64,000 nt of DNA from DASZZZ01 sp036260375 (GTDB lineage Bacteria > Actinomycetota > CADDZG01 > WHSQ01): NCBI GenBank assembly GCA_036260375.1, contig DASZZZ010000109.1, positions 1 through 64,000 on the forward strand. Reading direction: 5' to 3'. Of this stretch, positions 16,949 through 24,889 are shown in pieces (the stretch's first letter is position 1; each line of letters starts with the position of its first letter). The notes beneath the pieces were generated by a model. That model was not told where the DNA came from and did no database searches. It saw nothing but the letters and a program-made list of their open reading frames with translations. A program made the position numbers and the translations under genes.

Positions 16949-18616
16949 ATGAACGACCAGCACAACGCCGAGAAGACGACGTACGACGTCGCGATCCTCG
17001 GGACGGGAATCGCCGGCTCGATGCTGGGCGCCATCCTGGCCCGCAACGGGGTCAAGACGCTGCTGATCGACTCGCACCAGCATCCGAAGTTCGCGATCGG
17101 CGAGTCGACGATCCCGTACACGCTCGTCGCGCTGCGCACCGTCGCGGAGCGCTACGGCGTGCCGGAGATCAAGACCCTGGCGACGTACACGAACTGCACG
17201 CGCGTGATCGGCCCCCATTTCGGGATCAAGAAGCATTTCGGCTTCCTGCTGCATCACGAGGGCCGGCCGCAGGACCCGCGCGAGACCAACCAGTTCGACA
17301 CGCCGAAGCTCCTGCACGAGGCGAGCCACATGTACCGTCAGGAGACCGACGCGTACCTGTTCCACGCGGCGATCGCCTACGGCTGCGACGCGCGGCAGAA
17401 CTTCAAGGTCGCCGAGGTCGACATCGACGGCTCCGGCGTCACGATCGTCGGCGAGAACGGCGAGACGTACCGCGCCCGCTACGTCGTCGACGGCAGCGGC
17501 TACCGCTCGCCGCTGGCGGAGAAGTTCGGCCTGCGCGAGGACCCGTGCCGCTTCAAGCACCACTCGCGCTCGCTGTGGAACCACTCGCTGAACGTCCCGC
17601 GCACCGACGACCTGTGGAACCACCCGCCGGGCGCCCGGCCCCCGGTCAAGTGGTACGAGGGCACCGTCCACCACATGTTCGAGCGCGGCTGGTTCTGGGT
17701 CATCGGGTTCGACAACCACGAGTGGTCGCTGAACCCGCTGTGCAGCGTCGGGCTCACGCTCGACCCGCGCACGTACCCGACCAACGAGGACCTCTCCCCC
17801 GAGGAGGAGTTCTTCGAGGTCGCGTCCCGCTACCCGGACATCCTGCGTCAGTTCGAGGGCATGAAGCCGATGCGCGAGTGGGTGCGCACCGGCCGCCTGC
17901 AGTACTCGTCGAGCAAGACCGTCGGCGACCGGTGGGCGCTGCTGTCGCACGCCGCCGGCTTCATCGACCCGCTCTTCTCGCGCGGTCTCTCCAACACCAC
18001 CGAGACGATCAACGCGCTCGCGTGGCGCCTGCTGCGCGCGGTCAAGGACGACGACTTCTCGGCCGAGCGGTTCGAGTACGTCGACCGTCTGCAGCAGGGC
18101 CTGCTCGACTTCAACGACGAGCTCGTCAACGCGGCGTTCATCTCGTGGTGCGACTACGACCTGTGGACGGCGGTGTTCCGAATCTGGGCGTGGGGCTCCA
18201 ACGCCGGCACCTTCCGCCTCCAGGAGGCGCTCACGAAGTTCATGAGGGACGGCGACGAGCGTCACTTCGTCGCCCACGAGGACGCGCCGTACCCGGGCTT
18301 CTACTGGCCCGACCACGACGGCTACAAGAAGCTGTTCGACTCGATGGTGGCGCAGGTGGAGGCCGTCGAGAAGGGCGTCGTGTCGCCGAAGCACGCGGCC
18401 GACGACCTCTACGCGCAGCTCGTCGGGGCCGACTTCGTGCCGAAGCACTTCGGCTTCTCGGACCGCGACAAGCGCTTCCTGCACCCGACGCCGAAGGTGC
18501 TCGCCAAGACGGCGCGCTGGGCGGTCAAGGAGGCCGATCCCGAGGTCAAGCGCCTGATGCTCGGCAACGGCAAGGAGGCCCTCAAGCACAAGCTGCGGGG
18601 CAAGCGGATCTTCTGA
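16949..18616 (+). CDS. Flavin-dependent halogenase-like protein 2 (partly altered motif)
   Basis: A 555-residue paralog of the preceding protein, starting at 16949 behind GAGGAGGAGAG. The FAD motif GTGIAG (18-23), the GESTIPYT segment and the catalytic-type Lys94 (GIKKHFGFLLH) are kept. The halogenase motif reads WFWVIG at 248-253, so the conserved proline is Gly. VVDGSG and HAAGFIDPLFSRGLSNT are also kept. Lys and both Trp remain, so activity is possible, but specificity or chemistry may differ from paralog 1. The same long helical C-terminus is present. Similarity over the full length indicates tandem duplication. Confidence 0.83.
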   Translation: MNDQHNAEKTTYDVAILGTGIAGSMLGAILARNGVKTLLIDSHQHPKFAIGESTIPYTLVALRTVAERYGVPEIKTLATYTNCTRVIGPHFGIKKHFGFLLHHEGRPQDPRETNQFDTPKLLHEASHMYRQETDAYLFHAAIAYGCDARQNFKVAEVDIDGSGVTIVGENGETYRARYVVDGSGYRSPLAEKFGLREDPCRFKHHSRSLWNHSLNVPRTDDLWNHPPGARPPVKWYEGTVHHMFERGWFWVIGFDNHEWSLNPLCSVGLTLDPRTYPTNEDLSPEEEFFEVASRYPDILRQFEGMKPMREWVRTGRLQYSSSKTVGDRWALLSHAAGFIDPLFSRGLSNTTETINALAWRLLRAVKDDDFSAERFEYVDRLQQGLLDFNDELVNAAFISWCDYDLWTAVFRIWAWGSNAGTFRLQEALTKFMRDGDERHFVAHEDAPYPGFYWPDHDGYKKLFDSMVAQVEAVEKGVVSPKHAADDLYAQLVGADFVPKHFGFSDRDKRFLHPTPKVLAKTARWAVKEADPEVKRLMLGNGKEALKHKLRGKRIF

Positions 18617-18738
18617 CGGTCGCGCCGGGCGCGGGCGACAAGAGGCCCGCGTTCCGGCGTCCGTCGCAGCACGCCGTCGGGCGCGGTCTCGAAGGGGGCC
18701 GCGCCGCGACGGATCGGTTCTCACGAGGAGGGAGGGAC

Positions 18739-20358
18739 ATGACGGAAGCCAGGCGGGTCACCGCCAGCCCCGACGAGCGCTACGACGTCGCGATCCTTGG
18801 CACGCATCTCGCGGGCAGCCTGCTCGCCACGATCCTCGCGCGTCACGGCGTGAACGTCCTGCTCGTCGACTCGGGCTCGGGCGAGCAGGAGCTCGCGGGG
18901 GAGACGACCGTGCCGTACACGGCCGAGGTCTTCTTCCTCATGGCCGAGAAGTTCGGCATCCCCGAGCTCAACCACTTCGCCAAGTTCAACGACCTTCCGG
19001 AGCACGTCCGCAAGACGAGCGGCGTGCGGCGCAGCCTCGGGTTCCTGCACCACTACGAGGACCGCGAGCACGATCCGGTGCACGCGCAGCAGTTCAACGT
19101 CCCGGAGGAGCACGCCGAGTCGCACTTCTTCCGGCGCGACGTCGACCGCTACGCACGCGACCTCGCGGTGCGCTACGGCGCCGCGGTCATCCCGCACCGG
19201 CCGCACCTCGTCGACGTCAACCTCAAGGACGACGAGGTCCACGTCGTGACGAGCGACGGCGAGACGTACCGCGCGAGCTTCGTCGCCGACGCGAGCGGGG
19301 CGGAGTCGCCGCTGGTGCAGCAGCTCGGCGGCGCCGACCCGGAGCCGCGCCTGCGCCACCGCTCGCGCGTGCTCGCGACGCACATGGCCGGCGTCAAGCC
19401 GTTCGAGTCGCTGATCGAGTTCGAGAAGTACGCGCCCGCGTCGCCGTGGAGCGAGGGCACCACGCATCACGTGTTCGACGGGGGCTGGATCCAGCTCGCT
19501 GCGTTCGGGAACCACGACGACGGCGCCAACGACGTCACGGCCGTCGTCATGAGCCTCGACCCCGACCGGTTTCCGGCGACCACGCAGCGCCCGGCGGAGG
19601 AGTTCCGGCGCGTCGTCGCCCGCTTCCCGGCGCTCAACCGGCAGTTCGAGGACGCGATCGCGACGACGCCGTGGATCGCCGACGACACGTGGCAGCGGTC
19701 GGTGTCGACGACCCACGCGCCGCGCGCGTTCGTGTTCGACCGTGCCGCGAGCCGTCAGGACATGTTCTTCTCGCGCGACGTCACGATGACCGCCGAGATC
19801 GTCCACGCGCTCGCGACCGCGCTGCTCGCGGCCGCGAAGACCGGCGACTGGACCGGCGACTGGATCGAGCGCGTCGCGCGCTTCCAGGACGGCCTCGTCG
19901 ACTTCAACGACCGCATCCTCGAGGGCGCGCGCATCGCGACGCGCGACGCGTCGCTGTGGCAGGCGTACTCGAAGCTGTGGCTGTTGTGGTCGATCCTCGA
20001 GGCGCTGTCGCTCGCGCGCGTGCGCATGGACGCGCTCGAGGCCGACGAGGGCCCCGATCGGTGGGCCGCGGCGGAGCGCTTCGACCGCGGCGCGTTCTGG
20101 TTCCGCATGCACATGGGGATCCGCGACCTGTGGGAGAGGGCGTTCGAGCGCCTCTACGAGGTGCGCGACGGCCGCGTGTCGGCGAGCGAGGCCGCGCGGT
20201 GGCTCTTCGACGAGCTGCGCGAGGCGCCGTTCGCGCCGCCGCTGTTCGGCTTCGGCGACCCCGACGACCGCTACTACTACTTCACGGAGCCCAAGCGCGA
20301 GCGTGTGTTCCAGTGGAGCCGCAACGAGGCTCCCGGAGAGCTGCGCGGCGTCATCTGA
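18739..20358 (+). CDS. Halogenase-like protein 3 with degenerate flavin and catalytic motifs
   Basis: The 539-residue third paralog keeps the overall sequence pattern (DVAILG, AGETTVPYT, GFLHHYE, FVADASG, long C-terminus) but has lost key residues. The dinucleotide motif is GTHLAG (21-26), with His23 replacing the middle glycine. The catalytic-type lysine is Arg97 (GVRRSLGFL). The WxWxIP motif has become WIQLAA at 250-255. The SRG motif is SRDVTMT. It is full length, has a strong GAGGAGGGAGG site and no stop or frameshift, so it is conserved as a protein rather than decaying DNA. It may be a non-halogenating flavoprotein, a scaffold partner of the other two, or a substrate-binding protein. 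Confidence 0.8.
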   Translation: MTEARRVTASPDERYDVAILGTHLAGSLLATILARHGVNVLLVDSGSGEQELAGETTVPYTAEVFFLMAEKFGIPELNHFAKFNDLPEHVRKTSGVRRSLGFLHHYEDREHDPVHAQQFNVPEEHAESHFFRRDVDRYARDLAVRYGAAVIPHRPHLVDVNLKDDEVHVVTSDGETYRASFVADASGAESPLVQQLGGADPEPRLRHRSRVLATHMAGVKPFESLIEFEKYAPASPWSEGTTHHVFDGGWIQLAAFGNHDDGANDVTAVVMSLDPDRFPATTQRPAEEFRRVVARFPALNRQFEDAIATTPWIADDTWQRSVSTTHAPRAFVFDRAASRQDMFFSRDVTMTAEIVHALATALLAAAKTGDWTGDWIERVARFQDGLVDFNDRILEGARIATRDASLWQAYSKLWLLWSILEALSLARVRMDALEADEGPDRWAAAERFDRGAFWFRMHMGIRDLWERAFERLYEVRDGRVSASEAARWLFDELREAPFAPPLFGFGDPDDRYYYFTEPKRERVFQWSRNEAPGELRGVI

Positions 20359-20391
20359 TCGCCTGCGAGCGACGCCCGCACGGCGCAGTTC

Positions 20392-20423
20392 GGGCGTCCC
20401 GGCGACGATCTGCCGGGGCGCCC
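20392..20423. terminator. Hairpin terminator between flavoprotein 3 and the transglycosylase
   Basis: A 12-bp stem with one G-T wobble (GGGCGTCCCGGC with GCCGGGGCGCCC) and an 8-nt loop lies between the two convergent stops. There is no T-run. It is placed to stop both transcripts. Confidence 0.65.
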
Positions 20424-20439
20424 GTGCGCGTGCGACGTC

Positions 20440-21051
20440 CTAAGCGCAGTTCGGCCACCGGCTCGACTGGCCGGCGGCGATGAGGCGCGCCGCGGTGCGC
20501 GCCTGGGCGACGGGGTCGTAGATCGAGCCGTAGCCGTACGCGGCCCACGTCTGCTGGTCGAACTGGAACAGGCCGTGGTAGCCGGCCGGGTTGTACGCGT
20601 TCGGATCGAGCCCCGACTCGCACGACGCGACCGAGACGAGGTAGTCGCCCGACAGTCCGAACTCCGCCGCCGCGGCGTAGATGATCTGGGTGATCGACCC
20701 GCCCGTGGCGGGCGCCGCGACCGCGGTCTCCGTCGGAGTCGGAGTCGGCGTCGGTGTGGGCGTCGGAGTGGGCGTCGGCGTCGGCGTGGGCGTCGGACGC
20801 GTCTCGAACACCTTGGTGCGGAACCTCATCGAGCTCGTCGCGCTCTCGGTCGTCTCGACGCCGGGGCGGCTCTCCATGAGCGCCGCCCGGGCGGCGAGCT
20901 CGTTGCCGAGGTCGTCGACGATCCTGATCCCGGCGTCGGAGCCGGGGAGCCCCGCGAAGAACGCGAGGGCGGACACGACGGCGGCGAACCCGCCGAGTCG
21001 TTTGAGGCGCGCGCGACGGCGCGCCCGGCGAGAGAAGTGCAGTCGATCCAT
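20440..21051 (-). CDS. Secreted lytic-transglycosylase/Rpf-like cell-wall hydrolase
   Basis: The 203-residue product starts at ATG 21051 with GGAGG about 10 nt upstream; a longer frame to 21156 lacks a good site and would cover the structured leader. A basic N-region and hydrophobic helix (about 13-33) give a signal peptide or anchor. A flexible linker contains 11 consecutive Pro-Thr pairs. The C-terminal domain (about 125-203) has the transglycosylase pattern: catalytic-type Glu in SCESGLDPNAYN, GYHGLFQFDQQTWAAYG and a final QSSRWPNCA with a likely Cys-Cys bridge. It should cleave peptidoglycan outside the membrane, and growth or resuscitation roles are typical of such actinobacterial proteins. 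It is convergent with the biosynthetic cluster and functionally unrelated to it. Confidence 0.85.
   Translation of the reverse strand: MDRLHFSRRARRRARLKRLGGFAAVVSALAFFAGLPGSDAGIRIVDDLGNELAARAALMESRPGVETTESATSSMRFRTKVFETRPTPTPTPTPTPTPTPTPTPTPTETAVAAPATGGSITQIIYAAAAEFGLSGDYLVSVASCESGLDPNAYNPAGYHGLFQFDQQTWAAYGYGSIYDPVAQARTAARLIAAGQSSRWPNCA
20731..20796 (-). repeat. Pro-Thr dipeptide repeat (11 units)
   Basis: Sixty-six bases encode eleven uninterrupted Pro-Thr pairs in the wall-spanning linker of the transglycosylase. At DNA level it is a 6-bp near-repeat with third-position variation, prone to slippage. Confidence 0.9.
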
Positions 21052-21082
21052 GCGCGCAGAACCTCCACGTGCGTGTGCAAGA

Positions 21083-21135
21083 GGAGCCATTACCGGCGGG
21101 CCGCCACCCCCTGTCGGCGGCACGAGCGGGGCTCC
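21083..21135 (-). other. Nested stem-loop in the transglycosylase 5' leader
   Basis: An outer 6-bp stem (GGAGCC at 21083-21088 with GGCTCC at 21130-21135) encloses a 6-bp inner stem (GCCGCC at 21100-21105 with GGCGGC at 21116-21121). It lies 30-85 nt upstream of the start codon of a cell-wall hydrolase. Such genes are often behind c-di-AMP riboswitches in actinobacteria, but the conserved ydaO core words are not present here, so the class is unknown. Confidence 0.4.
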
Positions 21136-21296
21136 GTTACCCCTCGATCGACGCACCGTAACACCGTTTCGTCAGTGGGGTGGTTCACACGACCCACGAC
21201 AGCGGTCGTATGTCGCGCTGGGTGGGGCGTTTACGCTGGTAGAGACCCGAAAACGGCGCTGCGGTGGGGATCGGCGCCTGCCGTATGCTGAGCCCC

Positions 21297-22313
21297 GTGA
21301 AGCGCGCATTGATCACCGGCGTCAGCGGCCAGGACGGCTCCTACCTCGCCGAGCTGCTGCTGTCGAAGGGCTACGAGGTCCACGGCCTCATCCGGCGCGC
21401 GTCGTCGTTCAACACGCATCGCCTCGACGACATCTACCGCGACCCGCACGAGTCCGGCGTGCGCTTCTTCATGCACTACGGCGACCTGTCGGACTCCGGC
21501 GCGCTCGTCAACCTCATCCGCGCGCTCGAGCCCGACGAGATCTACCACCTCGGCGCGCAGAGCCACGTGAAGGTGAGCTTCGAGATCCCCGAGTACACGT
21601 CCGACGCGACCGCGATGGGGACGATCCGCATCCTCGAGGCGATCCGCGCCTCGGGCGTCGACACGCGCTTCTACCAGGCGTCGTCGTCGGAGATGTTCGG
21701 GACGTCGCCGCCACCGCAGAGCGAGGACACGCCGTTCCATCCCCGCAGCCCGTACGGAGTCGCCAAGGTGTTCGCCTATTGGGCGACGGTCAACTACCGC
21801 GAGGCGTACGGCATGTTCGCCGCCAACGGCATCCTGTTCAACCACGAGAGCGTGCGGCGCGGCGAGACGTTCGTGACGCGCAAGATCACGCGCGCCGTCG
21901 CCCGCATCGCGGCGGGCATCCAGGACAAGCTCTACGTCGGCAACCTGGACGCGAAGCGTGACTGGGGCTACGCGCCCGAGTACGTCGAGGCGATGTGGGC
22001 GATGCTGCAGCACGACGAGCCGCTCGACCTCGTCATCGCGACCGGCGAGTCGCACACCGTGCGCGAGTTCTGCCAGCGCGCGTTCGCGTGCGTCGACCTC
22101 GACTGGGAGCGCTACGTCGAGGTCGACCCCCGCTACTACCGTCCCGCCGAGGTGTTCGACCTGCGCGGCGACGCGTCCCGGGCCGCCCAGGTGATCGGCT
22201 GGAAGCCCCGCACGGGCTTCGACGAGCTCGTCCGGCTCATGGTCGAGGGGGACGTCAAGCTCCTCGACGACGAGCTCGCGGGGCGGCTCGTGCGGCAGGA
22301 TCGCGACCACTAG
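21297..22313 (+). CDS. gmd: GDP-mannose 4,6-dehydratase
   Basis: The 338-residue short-chain dehydrogenase-type enzyme converts GDP-mannose to GDP-4-keto-6-deoxymannose, the first step to GDP-fucose, GDP-rhamnose and related sugars. It shows ALITGVSGQDGSYLAELLL (NADP motif), RRASSFNTHRLDDIY, QASSSEMFG with the catalytic Ser/Thr-Glu, and YGVAKVFAYW (YxxxK). NHESVRRGETFVTRKI and AKRDWGYAPEYVEAMW are characteristic of Gmd. A TATGCT hexamer ends 7 nt before the GTG at 21297, which suggests a leaderless mRNA. ATG at 21285 is an alternative start but overlaps that hexamer. No partner epimerase or reductase is nearby. Confidence 0.95.
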   Translation: MKRALITGVSGQDGSYLAELLLSKGYEVHGLIRRASSFNTHRLDDIYRDPHESGVRFFMHYGDLSDSGALVNLIRALEPDEIYHLGAQSHVKVSFEIPEYTSDATAMGTIRILEAIRASGVDTRFYQASSSEMFGTSPPPQSEDTPFHPRSPYGVAKVFAYWATVNYREAYGMFAANGILFNHESVRRGETFVTRKITRAVARIAAGIQDKLYVGNLDAKRDWGYAPEYVEAMWAMLQHDEPLDLVIATGESHTVREFCQRAFACVDLDWERYVEVDPRYYRPAEVFDLRGDASRAAQVIGWKPRTGFDELVRLMVEGDVKLLDDELAGRLVRQDRDH

Positions 22314-22344
22314 GCCGTCTCCGGCTCTCGTTCTCGTCCGCTGC

Positions 22345-22439
22345 GCCGTCGGGGTGGTTCCGGGAGCCGGGTCCTCGGAGCAGCGCAGGCGTTCCGCCTG
22401 CGATGCTCCTGCGGAGGCTCCCTCCACCACCCCGCCGGC
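22345..22439. repeat. 95-bp interrupted palindrome
   Basis: Three nested inverted-repeat blocks share one centre: 22345-22357 with 22427-22439 (12 of 13 paired), 22362-22368 with 22416-22422 (7 of 7), and 22377-22391 with 22395-22409 (14 of 15) around a TTC loop. In all, 33 base pairs can form. It lies between two same-direction genes (gmd and guaB3) and has no T-run. It may be a strong terminator, a cruciform, or a relic of a small repeat element. Confidence 0.8.
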
Positions 22440-22561
22440 TCGCTTTCGCTCCGGCCACCGCCGTTATTGCTCATCAGTCACAGGAGTCACAAAGGCGGTC
22501 TGGGTTGAGGGTCGCCCTATAGGCTCGGTGGAGGTTCGGCGAGCGCGCGAGGGGAGTCTCT

Positions 22562-23722
22562 GTGGAAGTCGACATCGGGATCGGGAAGTCCGGCCGGCGG
22601 GCGTACGGGTTCGACGACATCGCCATCGTCCCGTCGCGGCGGACGCGCGATCCCGACGACGTCGACGTCTCGTGGGAGTTCGACGCCTTCCGGCTCGACC
22701 TCCCGCTCATGGCGTCGGCCATGGACGGCGTCGTCTCGCCGGCGACCGCTATCGCCATCGGCCGCCTCGGCGGGCTGGCGGTGCTCAACCTCGAGGGCGT
22801 CCAGACGCGCTACGAGGACCCCGACTCCGTCCTCGCCGAGATCGCCGAGCTGCCCGACGACCGCGCCACGGCGCGCATGCAGGAGATCTACCGGGAGCCG
22901 ATCAAGGAGGAGCTGATCGCGGCCCGCATCCGTCAGGTCAAGGAGGCCGGCGTCGTCGCGGCCGCGTCGCTCACGCCGCAGCGCGTCGAGCGCTACCACA
23001 AGATCGCCCTCGAAGCCGAGCTCGACGTCCTCGTCATCCAGGGCACGGTCGTGTCGGCCGAGCACGTGTCGACGCGCACCGAGCCGCTCAACCTCAAGCG
23101 CTTCATCTCGACCTACGAGCTCCCCGTGATCGTCGGCGGCTGCGCGTCGTACTCGACCGCGCTGCACCTCATGCGCACGGGCGCCGTCGGCGTGCTCGTC
23201 GGCGTCGGGCCGGGGGCCGCGTGCACGACGCGCGGCGTGCTCGGGATCGGCGTGCCACAGGCGACCGCGATCGCCGACGCGGCCGGCGCCCGCATCCGCC
23301 ACCTCGACGAGACCGGTCGCTACTGCCACGTCATCGCCGACGGCGGCATGCGGACCGGCGGCGACATCGCGAAGGCGATCGCGTGCGGCGCCGACGCGGT
23401 GATGATCGGCTCGCCGCTCGCGGCGGCGGCCGAGGCCCCGGGGCGCGGCTACCACTGGGGCATGGCGACGTTCCACCCGACGCTGCCGCGCGGCGCGCGC
23501 GTCAAGACGTCGACGATCGGGACGCTCGAGGAGATCCTCGTCGGCCCGGCGACGGAGAACGACGGCCGCCTGAACCTCTTCGGCGCGCTGCGCACGAGCC
23601 TGGCGACGTGCGGCTACGCCAACATCAAGGAGTTCCAGAAGGCCGAGGTCATGGTCGCACCCGCGCTCAAGACCGAGGGCAAGTCGCTGCAACACGCACA
23701 GCGGTTGGGCATGGGGGCCTGA
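22562..23722 (+). CDS. guaB3: GuaB3-type IMP dehydrogenase/GMP reductase family protein
   Basis: A 386-residue TIM-barrel protein of the IMPDH/GMPR family without CBS domains. The active-site loop GVGPGAACTTRGVLGIGVPQATA contains the catalytic-type cysteine followed by Thr-Thr. VIADGGMRTGGDIAKAIACGADAVMIGSPLA is the phosphate-binding end of the barrel (quoted in part: IADGGMRTGGDIAKA). GuaB3 proteins are common in actinobacteria next to or in addition to GuaB; recent work on the family assigns GMP reductase activity to members in other bacteria. The GTG at 22562 has a GAGGGGAG site. It may feed the purine pool together with guaA, purN and purH elsewhere in this window. Confidence 0.9.
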   Translation: MEVDIGIGKSGRRAYGFDDIAIVPSRRTRDPDDVDVSWEFDAFRLDLPLMASAMDGVVSPATAIAIGRLGGLAVLNLEGVQTRYEDPDSVLAEIAELPDDRATARMQEIYREPIKEELIAARIRQVKEAGVVAAASLTPQRVERYHKIALEAELDVLVIQGTVVSAEHVSTRTEPLNLKRFISTYELPVIVGGCASYSTALHLMRTGAVGVLVGVGPGAACTTRGVLGIGVPQATAIADAAGARIRHLDETGRYCHVIADGGMRTGGDIAKAIACGADAVMIGSPLAAAAEAPGRGYHWGMATFHPTLPRGARVKTSTIGTLEEILVGPATENDGRLNLFGALRTSLATCGYANIKEFQKAEVMVAPALKTEGKSLQHAQRLGMGA

Positions 23723-23729
23723 CGCGCTA

Positions 23730-23758
23730 TTGACGGCGCTGGGAGCCCGGAGCAGACT
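23730..23758 (+). promoter_or_regulatory. Probable promoter of the Cys-rich Tat protein
   Basis: TTGACG (23730-23735) and CAGACT (23753-23758) are 17 nt apart, 42 nt before the start codon. The -35 box is close to consensus and the -10 box is weak. Confidence 0.5.
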
Positions 23759-23799
23759 TAGCGCGCCACGCGGACGCGGTGATGCAAGGGGGTGGGCGC

Positions 23800-24060
23800 A
23801 TGTCCCGGACGGACGATGCCGGTCGGTCCAGTCGCCGGCGGTTCCTTGGGCAGATCGGCAAGACGATCGCGTTGGGGGCGGGCCTCGCAGTCGTGTCGGC
23901 AAAGCCTGCGCTGGCGGTCGGCACGACGTGCTGCCGTAATACGGGATGCGATCCGCAGTGCGGAGGAGCCCCCGGCTACTGGTGCTCGTCGCCGTGTGAC
24001 CCGGGCTACTGCGACTGCTTCTGGAGCAAGCCGAACTGCTTCACGCTCCCGTACTGCTGA
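23800..24060 (+). CDS. Tat-exported cysteine-rich mini-protein
   Basis: An 86-residue protein. ATG 23800 is chosen over one at 23779 because AAGGGGGTGGG lies directly before it. Residues 10-40 are a twin-arginine signal (SSRRRFLGQIGKTIALGAGLAVVSAKPALA) with an Ala-x-Ala cleavage site. The mature part is only about 47 residues and carries ten cysteines, starting CCRNTGCDPQCGG and ending PNCFTLPYC, with many Gly, Pro and aromatic residues. Tat export implies folding or cofactor/metal loading in the cytoplasm before secretion. It may be disulfide-rich or metal-binding. No family is recognised. It faces the toxin-immunity pair end to end, 25 bp away. Confidence 0.75.
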   Translation: MSRTDDAGRSSRRRFLGQIGKTIALGAGLAVVSAKPALAVGTTCCRNTGCDPQCGGAPGYWCSSPCDPGYCDCFWSKPNCFTLPYC

Positions 24061-24085
24061 CGGGGCGGGCTGACACACCGATGCA

Positions 24086-24889
24086 CTACAGGGCGATCTC
24101 GTTGCCGTCGTACTCGCCTCCGTAGCGCGTCGCCAGCGCGGTCAGCTGCGTCTCCGTGCGGTCGGCGCTCTCGGGCGAGTACGACGCGCGGTCGGTGACG
24201 AGCACGAGCCAGTCGTCGCCGAGGGCGGCGGGACGCGTCTCGACCGCGTGGCCCAGCCCCCGGACGTCGCGCGCCAGCGCCTCGGCGCGCGCGCGGTCCG
24301 GGACGTAGAGGTAGTGCCGCAGCGTCCCGCGCGCGTCGCCAGCGCCCGCGTCGGGGCCCGTGGCGGATGTGACGTCGGACGGCCGCGCGTCGAGCGATGC
24401 GCCCTCGAGCGCGGCGATCGCCTTGCGCACCGCCGACTCCGCGATCCCCGCGCCGTGAAGGCCCTCCGGCGGGCGCCGCCCGCGTTCGGAGAGCGGCACC
24501 CTGCGCGCGCTCTGCTGCTCGTTGAGGTTGTCCTCCGCGTAGAGCACTGCGTACACCGCCGGCTCCCGCCCGCTCGGCGCGAGCACGCGCTCGAGCTCGA
24601 CCACCGGCCACTCGTCACGGTGGAAGTCGTCGTGGCCCAACACCGGCCACCGTCCGTCGACCATGCGCTGGTCGGAGATGCGCAGCTGGAGGAACGAGTC
24701 GGCGGCGGTCAGATGTGAGATCTCCTTCAGCTCCGGGACGCGCTCGCGTGCCGGGGTGAAGAAGTAGGCGAGAACGGTTTGCCGCGTCTTGCGAGCGATG
24801 CGCCCGACCACCCACCGGTCGTCGCCGACGGGGACGAGAAACCAGTCGCCCTCGCGCACCTTGGTCTTGCTCGCCACGTTCACAAGCAT
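24086..24889 (-). CDS. Imm26-RraB-like immunity protein
   Basis: A 267-residue cytoplasmic protein with two parts. Residues 10-110 (KVREGDWFLVPVGDDRWVVGRIARKT and following) resemble the Imm26-type immunity fold. Residues about 185-267 (HYLYVPDRARAEALARDVRGLGHAVE, DDWLVLVTDRA, TALATRYGGEYDGNEI) match the RraB fold of RNase E inhibitors. Its ATG lies inside the last codons of the toxin gene (10-nt overlap), so the pair is co-transcribed and translationally coupled. The context makes it the immunity protein for the GIY-YIG nuclease-like domain encoded just upstream. Direct binding to that domain is inferred, not shown. Confidence 0.78.
   Translation of the reverse strand: MLVNVASKTKVREGDWFLVPVGDDRWVVGRIARKTRQTVLAYFFTPARERVPELKEISHLTAADSFLQLRISDQRMVDGRWPVLGHDDFHRDEWPVVELERVLAPSGREPAVYAVLYAEDNLNEQQSARRVPLSERGRRPPEGLHGAGIAESAVRKAIAALEGASLDARPSDVTSATGPDAGAGDARGTLRHYLYVPDRARAEALARDVRGLGHAVETRPAALGDDWLVLVTDRASYSPESADRTETQLTALATRYGGEYDGNEIAL

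Noticed and set aside
21052..21256. c-di-AMP riboswitch upstream of the transglycosylase
   Set aside because: A nested hairpin exists but none of the conserved core sequence of the class is present.
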